NCBI RefSeq assembly: GCF_001432305.1
Contig: NZ_KQ483358.1
Location: forward strand, 1,310,881-1,374,880
Source of the DNA: Curvibacter sp. PAE-UM
Lineage (GTDB): Bacteria > Pseudomonadota > Gammaproteobacteria > Burkholderiales > Burkholderiaceae_C
Reading direction: 5' to 3'
Length of the DNA: 64,000 nt
Shown here: piece after piece, positions 26,665 to 35,285 of the stretch
Numbering within the stretch: position 1 is the stretch's first letter
Layout of the letters: the number at the start of each line of letters is the position of its first letter
Made by a program: the position numbers and the translations under genes
Notes under the pieces: model-generated
Seen by the model: the letters and a program-made list of their open reading frames with translations, nothing else
Database searches by the model: none
Told to the model about the DNA's origin: nothing

Positions 26665-27669
26665 ATGAGCGAGATCCAGCCCCCCATCCACCTGAAGCGC
26701 CGCGATATCGTGCGTGCCCTGCCGGCGGCGGCCCTGCTGGGCCTCACGCCCCTGGCCTGGGCGCAGGGCGCCTACCCGAACCGCGCCTTGCGCGTGATCG
26801 TGCCGCAGCCGCCGGGCGGCGGTTTCGACTTCGTGGCGCGCCAGCTGGCCGAACGTCTGTCCAAACAGATCGGGCAGGGCGTCGTGGTGGAGAACAAGAC
26901 GGGCTCGGGTACGCTGGTGGGCACCGAAGCCGCGGCCCAGGCCGCGCCCGACGGCTACACCCTGCTGATGGGTTCGGTCTCCAACATCGCGCTCAATATG
27001 GGCCTGTACGAGAAGCTGTCCTACGACAGCCTGCGCGACTTCGAGCCTGTGGGCCTGGCCGTGAGCTACAGCTACACGCTCACCGCACGCCAGGATCTGC
27101 CCCTGAATACGCTCAAGGACGTGGTGGCCTATGCCAAGGCCAACCCGGGCAAGCTCACCTATGCCTCGGCCGGCAACGGCTCGGGCCAGCACGTGCTGGC
27201 CGCCGCACTCTGGCACCTGGCCGGCGTGAACGTGGTGCACGTCCCTTACCGCGGCGCCCAGGCGGCCTATATGGACATGCTGGGTGGTCGCGTGGACCTG
27301 TTCTTTGACCTGTCGTCCACCGCACGCGCGCAGATCGAGGGCGGCAAGATCAAGCCGCTGGCGCTGTCCGGGGCGGAGCGCAACCCCATGCACCCGGACG
27401 TGCCCACCATCACCGAGAGCGGCGTGGCCCAGCTCGACCTGGAGTCCTGGTTCGGTTACTTCGTGCCAAGCAAGACACCCGCCGACGTGCAGGAGCGCCT
27501 GCGCAGCGAACTCGCCAAGGTGATCGCGCAGCCCGAACTGCAGGAGACCTTCCGCAAGGCCGGTGGCAAGCCGCTGGCCCTGAACACCGAGCAGACGCGT
27601 GCGCTGGTGAAGCGCGACGTGGAGCGCTGGACCAGGCTGGTGCGCGAGATCGGCATCAAGGCTGGTTAG
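26665..27669 (+). CDS. Bug/TctC-family periplasmic solute receptor
   Basis: This 334-residue receptor has a leader with KRRDIVRALPAAALLGLTPLA, so a twin-arginine signal is possible. The mature start is GAYPNRALRVIVPQPPGG. The conserved YASAGNGSGQH and VPYRGAQAAY motifs are present. GAGGAGACAGAC precedes the ATG. It ends the dioxygenase/TRAP operon, which thereby encodes two unrelated kinds of solute receptor. Confidence 0.9.
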   Translation: MSEIQPPIHLKRRDIVRALPAAALLGLTPLAWAQGAYPNRALRVIVPQPPGGGFDFVARQLAERLSKQIGQGVVVENKTGSGTLVGTEAAAQAAPDGYTLLMGSVSNIALNMGLYEKLSYDSLRDFEPVGLAVSYSYTLTARQDLPLNTLKDVVAYAKANPGKLTYASAGNGSGQHVLAAALWHLAGVNVVHVPYRGAQAAYMDMLGGRVDLFFDLSSTARAQIEGGKIKPLALSGAERNPMHPDVPTITESGVAQLDLESWFGYFVPSKTPADVQERLRSELAKVIAQPELQETFRKAGGKPLALNTEQTRALVKRDVERWTRLVREIGIKAG

Positions 27670-27772
27670 GTTTGCACTTGAAAAATGAGTGCAAGCAGGC
27701 TCTAAACCCCCAACCCGGCGTCGTTTGCAGCGACGCCGGATAATTCTTTTTTCCGACTGAAACACCCTCACC

Positions 27773-28357
27773 ATGAAAATCGACCAAGCCGCCCTCGACC
27801 AGCTCTTCTTCAATGCCCGCACGGCCAACGGCTTTCTCGACAAGCCGGTGCCGCTGGCCCTGCTGCAGGAAGCCTATGACATCGCCAGGATGGCGCCGAC
27901 CTCCATGAACACCCAGCCCACGCGTTATGTGTTCCTGAACTCGCCCGAAGCCCGCGCACGCCTCAAGCCGGCGCTGAGCCCCGGCAACCTGGACAAGACC
28001 ATGGCCGCCCCGGTGACCGTGATCGTGGCCACCGACACCAGGTTCTACGAGCACATGCCGCAGGTCTGGCACGGTGCCGGTGCCAAGGAGAACTTCGAGG
28101 GCAATGCCACCCTGGCCACCAACACGGCTACCCGCAACGGCACGCTGGGGGGCGCCTACTTCATCATCGCCGCGCGCGCCGTGGGCCTGGACTGCGGTCC
28201 CATGAGCGGCTTCGACATCGCCAAGGTGAACGCCGAGTTCTTCCCCGATGGTCGCTACGCCACCAACTTCCTGATCAACCTGGGTTTTGCCGACCACAGC
28301 AAGGAATTCAAGCGCAATCCGCGTCTGTCCTTCGAGCAAGCTTGTACCGTGCTCTGA
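27773..28357 (+). CDS. Nitroreductase-family protein, RutE-like (malonic semialdehyde reductase)
   Basis: This 194-residue flavoprotein matches the RutE/HadB branch of nitroreductases: ARTANGFLDKPVP, RMAPTSMNTQPTRYVFL and the C-terminal NLGFADHSKEFKRNPRLSF. RutE reduces malonic semialdehyde to 3-hydroxypropionate in pyrimidine breakdown. No other rut genes are present, but the hydroxyacid dehydrogenase family members in the first part of the window act on related semialdehydes. The stop codon lies inside a perfect hairpin. Confidence 0.8.
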   Translation: MKIDQAALDQLFFNARTANGFLDKPVPLALLQEAYDIARMAPTSMNTQPTRYVFLNSPEARARLKPALSPGNLDKTMAAPVTVIVATDTRFYEHMPQVWHGAGAKENFEGNATLATNTATRNGTLGGAYFIIAARAVGLDCGPMSGFDIAKVNAEFFPDGRYATNFLINLGFADHSKEFKRNPRLSFEQACTVL

Positions 28358-28466
28358 GCACGGTACAAGCCTTAGGGCTGCACTGACGCTCACCCCTCCC
28401 CTTCCAGGGGAGGGGGCGGCTACACTTGGGACATGCTGTTTGACCCTCCCTGCCAGGGAGGGTTTT
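28340..28466 (+). terminator. Three consecutive hairpins after the rutE-like gene
   Basis: The first hairpin is GCTTGTACCGTGCT (28340-28353) pairing with 28357-28370, and it holds the TGA stop codon at its apex. The second is CCCCTCCCCT (28394-28403) pairing with AGGGGAGGGG (28407-28416). The third is ACCCTCCCT (28443-28451) pairing with AGGGAGGGT (28455-28463), followed by TTTT, which makes it the best terminator candidate. Confidence 0.7.
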
Positions 28467-28485
28467 CATTTCTGCTGGCCGCACC

Positions 28486-29241
28486 GTGAACTTCCTGCCC
28501 ATCACCGATCCCTACTTCTATCTTGTGTCGGTGCCGGCCGTGCTGCTGCTGGGCGTCAGCAAGAGCGGTTTTGGTGCGGGCTTCGGTTCGCTGGCGGTGC
28601 CGCTGATGGCACTGACCGTCACGGTGCCCCAGGCCGCGGCCATCCTGATGCCGGTGCTGCTGCTCATCGATCTCTTCGGGATCACCGCCCTGCGCAAGGA
28701 CTTCGACAAGGCCCTGCTCAAGTTCATGATTCCCTTCGGCCTGCTGGGCACGCTGATCGGCGCCTTGCTCTTCAAGCTGTTGGCGGCCCCGGTCGTGGCC
28801 GGCGTTGTGGGCGTGCTCACGCTGCTATTCCTGGCCCAGCGCCTGCTGTTTCCGCCGCACGCCGACAGCGTGCCGCCGCCGCGCTGGTTGGGTGGCGTGC
28901 TGGTCACCGCGGGTGGTTTCACGAGTTTTGTGGCCCATGCGGGCGGCCCGCCCATCACCGCCTACGTGCTGCCGCTCAAACTGAGCCCGCTGGTCTTTGC
29001 GGCCACGCTGTCCTGGTTCTTCTTTTTCATCAACCTGGCCAAATGGGCGCCGTATGCCTGGCTGGGCCTGCTGGACTGGCGCAACCTGGCCACCTCCATC
29101 ATGTTGCTGCCGCTGGCGCCGGTGGGGGTATGGATCGGCGTGCGCATGGCGCGGCGCATCGATCCCAAGCTGTTCTACCGGCTGATCTATCTGGGGCTGC
29201 TGCTGACCGGCACCAAGCTGGTCTGGGACGCCTTCCACTGA
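28486..29241 (+). CDS. TauE/SafE-family sulfite/organosulfonate exporter
   Basis: This 251-residue integral membrane protein has about eight hydrophobic helices. It shows the family repeat around GVSKSGFGAGFGSLAVPLMAL and the second repeat TAGGFTSFVAHAGGPPITAY. Members export sulfite, sulfonates or related anions. The start is GTG at 28486. It is separated from the upstream operon by hairpins, so it probably has its own promoter. Confidence 0.85.
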   Translation: MNFLPITDPYFYLVSVPAVLLLGVSKSGFGAGFGSLAVPLMALTVTVPQAAAILMPVLLLIDLFGITALRKDFDKALLKFMIPFGLLGTLIGALLFKLLAAPVVAGVVGVLTLLFLAQRLLFPPHADSVPPPRWLGGVLVTAGGFTSFVAHAGGPPITAYVLPLKLSPLVFAATLSWFFFFINLAKWAPYAWLGLLDWRNLATSIMLLPLAPVGVWIGVRMARRIDPKLFYRLIYLGLLLTGTKLVWDAFH

Positions 29242-29244
29242 AGG

Positions 29245-31083
29245 TCAAGGATTTTTCGCCTCGGCCTGGCTGCGCTCGCGTTCGGCGCGCTCCTGCGCCA
29301 TCTGCTCTTCCAGCTGCTGCCGCCCCTGCTTCACCACGGCGATCAGCTGCTGGCGGTCCTTGTAATGCGGGTGCATCTTCTCGAACAGCTCCAGGTTGTG
29401 CTGGCGGAAGCGCCAGGCGAAGGCGCGCGCCTGCTCGTGGGTATGGCCCAGCAGTTCCAGCACGCTGCGTGCGCTGCGCAGGCTGGACTCGAAGAGTTCG
29501 CGCTGCACGAGCTGCACGCCGCGTTCGCGCAGTTCGTGCCAGTGCGTCACGTCGCGCGCACGCGCCACGATCTGCAGGCCGGGGAAATGCTCTCGCACCA
29601 GGTCCACGATCTTGAGCGACTGCTCCTTGTCGTCCACCGCCACCACCAGCACCCGGGCGCTGGCGGCGCCGGCGATGCGCAGCAGGTCCAGGCGCGTGGC
29701 GTCGCCGTAGTGCACACGGTAGCCGAAGCTGCGCGCTGCCTCGATCATGTCGGCGTCGTGGTCCAGCACCGTGCTGGGGATGCCCTGGGCCAGCATGACA
29801 CGCGCCACGATCTGGCCGTAACGGCCGAAACCGGCGATCAGCACCGGCGCCTCCTGCGGTTCCGAGATTTCGTCCGGCTTGGCGCCACCGGCCGCGGCCA
29901 GGCGCGGCGCCAGCAGCTTGTCCACGGCCACCAGCAAGAGGGGGCTGAGCAGCATGGACAGGGCCACCGCGCCGATCAGCAGCGAGGTCGTCTGCGCGCT
30001 CATCACGCCCGCGCCAAAGGCCGTCTGGAACACCACGAAGGCAAACTCGCCACCCTGCGCCAGCAGCAGCGTGATGACCGGGCGCTCCTGCAGCGGCACC
30101 TGCATGAAACGCAGCATGGCCAGGATCAGCACGAGCTTGATGACCATGAAACCGGCCAGCAGCGCCAGCATCAGCCCGGGTGAGGCGCGCAGCACCGAGA
30201 GGTCGATGCTCATGCCCACGGCGATGAAAAACAGGCCCAGCAGCAGGCCCTTGAAGGGTTCGATGTCGGTTTCCAGCTCGCGCCGGTATTCGCTCTCGGC
30301 CAGCAGCACACCGGCCAGGAAGGCGCCCAGGCCCATGGACAGGCCCACCTGCTGCATCAGCCCGGCGATACCCACCACCAGCAGCAGGGCGGCGGCCGTG
30401 AAGATCTCGGGCGTGCGGCTGCGCGCGATCCAGCGCAGCAGGGGGCGCAGCAGCAGGCGGCCGCCGAGCACGATGGCCCCGATGACGCCCACGATCTTCA
30501 GCAACTCGCCCCAGCGGAAGTCGCCATTGGACTGGCCCGGCTCGGCGCCCAGCAGGGGCAGCAGCGCCAGGATGGGGATGGCCGCCACGTCCTGGAACAG
30601 CAGGATGGAAAAACCGGCCTGGCCGCCCGGCGTGGGCAGCAGATTGCGCTCGCCCATGACCTGCAGGGCGATGGCGGTGGAGGACAGTGCCAGGCCCAGG
30701 GCGGCCACCAGCGGCGTCTTCCAGCCGCCCAGCTGGGTGGGGAAGAACAGGCCCAGCGCATAGAGCCCCAGGAAGAGGGCGGCGGCGCAGGCCAGCACCT
30801 GGGCGCTGCCCCAGCCGAAGATGGGCCGGCGCAGGCTCCAGAGCCGGCGCGGCTCCAGCTCCAGCCCGATCAGGAAGAGCATGAGCACCACGCCGAACTC
30901 GGCGAAATGCAGCACGTCCTGCACCTCGCTGACCAGGCCCAGGCCCCAGGGGCCGATGATCAGGCCGGCCCCGAGGTAGCCGATGATGGCGCCCAGACCC
31001 AGGTATTTGCTCAAGGGCACAGCGATCACGGCCGCACAGAGGTAGATGAAGGTGTGGCTGAGCCAGCTGGGGGCGTGTTCCAT
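29245..31083 (-). CDS. Monovalent cation:proton antiporter, KefB/KefC-like, with RCK domain
   Basis: This 612-residue CPA2-family protein has an N-terminal membrane domain of about 12 helices (LGLGAIIGYLGAGLIIGPWG, MLFLIGLELEPRRLW, FSILLFQDVAAIPIL). A cytosolic TrkA-N/RCK domain follows from about residue 413 (VLIAGFGRYGQIVARVML). The family exports K+ in exchange for protons, in Escherichia coli under glutathione-adduct control. A charged C-terminal tail rich in Q/E/R ends the protein. No KefF/KefG ancillary gene is adjacent. It is convergent with the TauE/SafE gene, with 3 bases between the stops. Confidence 0.88.
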   Translation of the reverse strand: MEHAPSWLSHTFIYLCAAVIAVPLSKYLGLGAIIGYLGAGLIIGPWGLGLVSEVQDVLHFAEFGVVLMLFLIGLELEPRRLWSLRRPIFGWGSAQVLACAAALFLGLYALGLFFPTQLGGWKTPLVAALGLALSSTAIALQVMGERNLLPTPGGQAGFSILLFQDVAAIPILALLPLLGAEPGQSNGDFRWGELLKIVGVIGAIVLGGRLLLRPLLRWIARSRTPEIFTAAALLLVVGIAGLMQQVGLSMGLGAFLAGVLLAESEYRRELETDIEPFKGLLLGLFFIAVGMSIDLSVLRASPGLMLALLAGFMVIKLVLILAMLRFMQVPLQERPVITLLLAQGGEFAFVVFQTAFGAGVMSAQTTSLLIGAVALSMLLSPLLLVAVDKLLAPRLAAAGGAKPDEISEPQEAPVLIAGFGRYGQIVARVMLAQGIPSTVLDHDADMIEAARSFGYRVHYGDATRLDLLRIAGAASARVLVVAVDDKEQSLKIVDLVREHFPGLQIVARARDVTHWHELRERGVQLVQRELFESSLRSARSVLELLGHTHEQARAFAWRFRQHNLELFEKMHPHYKDRQQLIAVVKQGRQQLEEQMAQERAERERSQAEAKNP

Positions 31084-31184
31084 GGTGTGCCTTGGGCCGA
31101 AGGAAACAGGGTGGGCAGGCCTTACGCTAGCACAGGGGCAGACGTGTCATCGATTAGCATCAAGAAACCCCAGAGGAGGCAGAC

Positions 31185-32042
31185 ATGCGCAACATCAACA
31201 AGGACAACATCACCGCATCGGTGACGCAGACTTTCGAGAAAATCGACGATGCGCGCCTGCGTTATCTGATCGAGCGGCTGGTGAGTCATGTGCACGGTTA
31301 TGCCAGGGAAACCGGGCTGAGCCATGCCGAATGGCAGGCAGCGCTGGCTTTCCTGCTGCGTTCGGGCGAGATCAGCAGCCCCTCGCGCAGCGAGTTCACG
31401 CTGCTGTCGGACGTGCTGGGCCTGTCCTCCCTGGTCGACCTGCTGGCCTCCAGGCCCGGGGCGACCGAAGGCAGCGTGCTCGGCCCCTTCCATACCCGTG
31501 GTTCACCCTGGATGGAGAGTGGCGCCAACCTGGTCAAGGACAATCCGGGCCGGCCGGTGCTGCTGCGCGGCCGCGTGACCGACACGCAGGGCCAGCCGAT
31601 TGCCAGTGCGACGGTGGACTTCTGGCAGAACGCCGACAACGGCCTGTACTGGCAGATCGACACCACGCAGCCGCAGGACAACCTGCGCTGCCAGATCAAG
31701 GTGCTGGCCGATGGCAGCTTCGAGCTGCTCACCATCCAACCCACGCCCTATAAGGTGCCGACCGATGGACCGGTCGGGGATCTGCTGCGCGTGGCGCATC
31801 GCGATGCCTGGCGTCCGGCGCATTTCCATGTCATCGTGGAAGCACCAGGCTACCGCACGCTGGTGACCGAGCTGTTCAACCAGGCCGATCCCTACGTGAG
31901 CCAGGATGCCGTGTTCGGCGTGCGCGAGTCGCTGGTGATGGACTTCAAGCCCGAGAGCGACCCCGCCGTGTTGGCGAAGTACCAGCTCTCCGGCAGCTAC
32001 CAGGTGGTGGACTTCCCGGTGACGCTGGCCGCCACGGCTTAG
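31185..32042 (+). CDS. Intradiol ring-cleavage dioxygenase (second copy)
   Basis: This 285-residue Fe(III) intradiol dioxygenase is homologous to the protein at 21370 and starts almost identically (MRNINKDNIT against MRNLNEDTIT). Iron ligands are Y155 in NGLYWQ, Y189 in PTPYKVPTDGPVG, and H213/H215 in RPAHFHVI. GAGGAGGCAGAC precedes the ATG. The sequence has diverged around the substrate pocket, and the segment after the active-site tyrosine has no GNYD motif. A different catechol specificity is therefore likely. Confidence 0.85.
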   Translation: MRNINKDNITASVTQTFEKIDDARLRYLIERLVSHVHGYARETGLSHAEWQAALAFLLRSGEISSPSRSEFTLLSDVLGLSSLVDLLASRPGATEGSVLGPFHTRGSPWMESGANLVKDNPGRPVLLRGRVTDTQGQPIASATVDFWQNADNGLYWQIDTTQPQDNLRCQIKVLADGSFELLTIQPTPYKVPTDGPVGDLLRVAHRDAWRPAHFHVIVEAPGYRTLVTELFNQADPYVSQDAVFGVRESLVMDFKPESDPAVLAKYQLSGSYQVVDFPVTLAATA

Positions 32043-32058
32043 CGGCCTTCACCCGGGC

Positions 32059-32928
32059 TCACTCGTCGGCGATCGGGTTCGACAGGATGCCGATGCCCTC
32101 GATCTCGATCTCGCAGATATCACCCGGCGCCATCCAGACCGGCGGCGTGCGCGCATAACCCACGCCGGCCGGGGTGCCGGTGATGATCACGTCGCCCGGC
32201 TCCAGGGTCATGCACTCGGTGATGATGCACAGCGATTCGACCACGTCCCAGAGGAAATCTTTTGTGTTGGCATCCTGCATGACCTTGCCGTTCAGGCGCG
32301 ACTGGATGCGCAGGCCGGCGGCGCCGGGCGGCAGCTCATCCGGTGTCACCAGCCAGGGGCCGAAGGGGCCGCTGCCGTCGAAGTTCTTGCCGATGGTCCA
32401 CTGGTTGGTCTTGCGCTGGTAGTCACGGATGCTGCCGTCGTTGAAGCAGGAATAACCCGCCACACATTCCAGGGCGTTCGCCTTGGTGAGGTGACGTGCC
32501 TTCTTGCCGACGACGACGGCGAGTTCGGCTTCGTAGTCCAGCTTGGTGGAAGCCCTGGGCCGGATGATGGGCTCCTGGTGGCCGGTCATGGAGGTGGCTC
32601 CGCGCATGAAGAAGCTCGGGTACTCGGGGCGGGCATGCCCGCCTTCCTTGGCGTGGTCGGCGTAGTTGAGCCCGAGGCAGACGATCTTGCCGGGGCGCGG
32701 CACCACGGGCAGGAAACGCACGCCGGCCATGGGCCTGACGGCGGCAGCGGGCGCCTGGGCTGCGGCCTGGCGGGCGGCTTCCAGGCCGCCGGGCTGGGCG
32801 ATCAGGGCGCCCATGTCAGTCGGCAGGCCGGGTGCGGCCACGGACAGGTCGATGAATTCCTGGGCACCGGCGCTTTTGAGCACGCCGATGCGGGCCTGGC
32901 CTTGCGCCGCGAAACTGAACAATCTCAT
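32059..32928 (-). CDS. Fumarylacetoacetate hydrolase (FAH)-family protein
   Basis: This 289-residue protein has the FAH-family catalytic core: KIVCLGLNYADHAKE, the metal-binding stretch LDYEAELAVVVGKKAR and the C-terminal LEPGDVIITGTPAGVG. Family members hydrolyse or decarboxylate 2-oxo diacids or acylpyruvates in aromatic degradation. The ATG at 32928 gives a compact protein starting MRLFSFAAQG; the frame continues upstream without support. It is convergent with the second intradiol dioxygenase and lies 46 bases downstream of a Bug gene on the same strand. Confidence 0.87.
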   Translation of the reverse strand: MRLFSFAAQGQARIGVLKSAGAQEFIDLSVAAPGLPTDMGALIAQPGGLEAARQAAAQAPAAAVRPMAGVRFLPVVPRPGKIVCLGLNYADHAKEGGHARPEYPSFFMRGATSMTGHQEPIIRPRASTKLDYEAELAVVVGKKARHLTKANALECVAGYSCFNDGSIRDYQRKTNQWTIGKNFDGSGPFGPWLVTPDELPPGAAGLRIQSRLNGKVMQDANTKDFLWDVVESLCIITECMTLEPGDVIITGTPAGVGYARTPPVWMAPGDICEIEIEGIGILSNPIADE

Positions 32929-32974
32929 GGGGGTCTTCCTCTGGGGATGGAATGAAAATTTCCTGCTGCCGACT

Positions 32975-33958
32975 TTATTCCACCTTGGCTCCCGTGCTCT
33001 TGACCACACCCGCCCATTTGTCGACTTCAGCACGCAGGAAGCTGCCGAACTCGGTCGAGCTGTTGCGGGTCGACTCCATGCCCAGGCTGACGAATTTTTC
33101 CTTCGACTCCGGCAGTTCCATGGCCTTGTTGATCTCGGCATTGATGCGGTCCACCAGGGCCTGCGGCGTACCAGCCGGCAGGAAGAAACCGACCCAGGTG
33201 TAGTCGTCGAAGTCGGCATAACCGAATTCGGTGACCGAGGGCACATCAGGCAGCAGGGCCGAGCGTTTGGCGCTGGTGACGGCAATGGCGCGCACCTTGC
33301 CGGCCTTGATCTGCGGCACGGCCGGCGGCATGGAGGTGGACGACATGGGGGCGTGGCCGGCCACCACGGCGGCGATGGCCTGGGCCGGCTGGTAGGGCAC
33401 GTGGGTGATGTCCACCTTGGCAGCGGTCTTGAGTCGCTCGATCGAGAGATGGGTGGTGGTGCCGATGCCGGAGGAGGCGTAGCTCAGCTTTTCCCTGCGC
33501 GCCAGCTCGATCAACTCCTTCAGGTCCTTCGCCGGCGTGGCGGGGTGGACGGTGATGATGTTGGGCGTGCGCGGGCCGAGCGCCAGCGGCACGAAGTCCT
33601 TCAGGGCGTCGTAGCCGGCGTTGGGGTAGAGCGAGGGATTGACGGCATAGGCCACGCTGTGCACCAGGATCGTGTAGCCGTCGGGGGCCGCGCGCTTGAC
33701 CTGGCCGGTGGCGATGTTGCCGCCAGCCCCGGGCTTGTTTTCCACGGTGAAAGTCCCGCCCGTGGTCTCGCCGAGTTTTTGCGCCACCACGCGCGCAATG
33801 ACATCGGTGAAGGCGCCAGGCCCGAAGCCGACGGTGATGGTCACGGGCCTGGCCTTGGGCCAGTCGGCCTGGGCGGATGCGGGGCCTGCAGCCAGCAGGC
33901 AGAAACTGCCCAGCAGCAAGCCCATGCCTTGCAGCGCATACCTGTACCTGAGTGCCAT
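32975..33958 (-). CDS. Bug/TctC-family periplasmic solute receptor
   Basis: This 327-residue receptor has a signal peptide (GMGLLLGSFCLLAAGPASAQ), then ADWPKARPVTITVGFGPGAF, an unusual variant of the Bug opening. YASSGIGTTTHLSIE and VPYQPAQAIAAV follow the family pattern. It is co-directional with and just upstream of the FAH-family gene, so the pair is probably one operon. Confidence 0.88.
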   Translation of the reverse strand: MALRYRYALQGMGLLLGSFCLLAAGPASAQADWPKARPVTITVGFGPGAFTDVIARVVAQKLGETTGGTFTVENKPGAGGNIATGQVKRAAPDGYTILVHSVAYAVNPSLYPNAGYDALKDFVPLALGPRTPNIITVHPATPAKDLKELIELARREKLSYASSGIGTTTHLSIERLKTAAKVDITHVPYQPAQAIAAVVAGHAPMSSTSMPPAVPQIKAGKVRAIAVTSAKRSALLPDVPSVTEFGYADFDDYTWVGFFLPAGTPQALVDRINAEINKAMELPESKEKFVSLGMESTRNSSTEFGSFLRAEVDKWAGVVKSTGAKVE

Positions 33959-34145
33959 GGTTTGTCTCCGGTGGGTGGGCGGTCGCCGTGACCTGAATTT
34001 CACGCGGACCATCTTATCGGTCGGAGTGGCCCAGCGGATGGATGCCTAGGGTTAGTCCTGAGAGGCAGAGCCTGCCGCAGGCGCCGGCTTCGGGCCCGCT
34101 TGCATGGGCTAATATGGCACCGGGTCAGACTACAAGGAGCGCGTG

Positions 34146-34760
34146 ATGCCGGTCGTCGTGGTTGCCAATCCCAAGGGGGGGGTCGGAAAGTCCACCCTCT
34201 CCACCAATATTGCGGGTTATTACGCCAGCAAGGGCCACAGCGTGATGCTGGGCGACGCCGATCGCCAGCAGTCCTCGCGGCTGTGGCTGGGCCTGAGGCC
34301 GGCCACGGCGCGACCGATCGTGAGCTGGGACGTGGGCGAGGACAAGCTGGCCAAGCTGCCCAAGGGAACCACCCATGTGGTGCTCGATACCCCGGCCGGG
34401 CTGGAGGGCGGGCGCATGAAGGACGTGCTGCGCCATGCCGACAAGGTCATCGTGCCGTTGCAGCCCAGCGTGTTCGACATCTTCGCCACCCGTGCCTTCC
34501 TGGACCAGATCAAGGCCAACTACCATGCAGGCATGCAGGTCGGCATCGTCGGCATGCGGGTGGACGGGCGCACCATTTCGGCCGACAAGCTGCGCGCCTT
34601 CGTTGACGCGCTGGGCGTGCCGGTGCTGGCCTATCTGCGCGACACGCAGAACTACATCCACCTCGCGGCCCATGGCCTGACCCTGTTCGACGTGGCGCCC
34701 AGCCGCGTGGAGAAGGACCTGGATCAGTGGCAGGGCCTGTGCCGCTGGCTGGACGCCTGA
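34146..34760 (+). CDS. Orphan ParA/MinD-family ATPase
   Basis: This 204-residue P-loop ATPase has the deviant Walker A NPKGGVGKSTLS at residues 7-18, the Walker A' region MLGDADRQQSS and the Walker B VLDTPAGLEGG. Such short ParA-like proteins position plasmids, chemoreceptors or other complexes. No parB or parS site is adjacent, and the next genes are unrelated housekeeping genes. AAGGAG precedes it; an in-frame GTG at 34143 is possible. Confidence 0.85.
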   Translation: MPVVVVANPKGGVGKSTLSTNIAGYYASKGHSVMLGDADRQQSSRLWLGLRPATARPIVSWDVGEDKLAKLPKGTTHVVLDTPAGLEGGRMKDVLRHADKVIVPLQPSVFDIFATRAFLDQIKANYHAGMQVGIVGMRVDGRTISADKLRAFVDALGVPVLAYLRDTQNYIHLAAHGLTLFDVAPSRVEKDLDQWQGLCRWLDA

Positions 34761-34823
34761 AATCTCCGGATGGGTCGCCGGCTTGACAGCCGGTCGGCCC
34801 GGCAGGCCGCTACATTCGGTGGC

Positions 34824-35279
34824 ATGAAAACCTTCCAGTCCCTCAAGGAGTTTCCCGCGCTGGTGGGCCAGGAGGTCGCAGTCAGCGACTGGCTCACCAT
34901 CACGCAGGAGCAGGTCAACCAGTTCGCCCAGGCCACGGGCGATCACCAGTGGATCCACGTCGATGTCGAAAAGGCCAAGGCCGGGCCCTTCGGCGGGCCG
35001 ATCGCGCACGGTTTCCTCACGCTGTCCCTGCTACCGAGGTTCTTCGAAAGCACCATGGAGATCGTCGAGTCGCGCATGGGGGTGAACTACGGCCTCAACC
35101 GCGTGCGTTTCATGGCGCCGGTACCCGTGGGCAGCCGCCTGCGCGCGCGCATGAAACTGCTGGCCTGCGAGCCGATCGACAACAACGGCCTGCAGATGAA
35201 CTGGGAAGTGACCATCGAGCGTGAAGGCGCGGCCAAGCCGGTCTGCGTGGCCGAGTCGATTGCGCGGCGTTATCCCTGA
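34824..35279 (+). CDS. MaoC-family (R)-specific enoyl-CoA hydratase-like dehydratase
   Basis: This 151-residue hot-dog-fold protein carries the MaoC hydratase signature: QFAQATGDHQWIHVD with the catalytic D/H pair, then GPFGGPIAHGFLTLSLLP. Members hydrate short enoyl-CoAs or supply monomers for polyhydroxyalkanoate. The gene stands alone, 63 bases after the ParA-like gene. Confidence 0.88.
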   Translation: MKTFQSLKEFPALVGQEVAVSDWLTITQEQVNQFAQATGDHQWIHVDVEKAKAGPFGGPIAHGFLTLSLLPRFFESTMEIVESRMGVNYGLNRVRFMAPVPVGSRLRARMKLLACEPIDNNGLQMNWEVTIEREGAAKPVCVAESIARRYP

Positions 35280-35285
35280 GACGGC

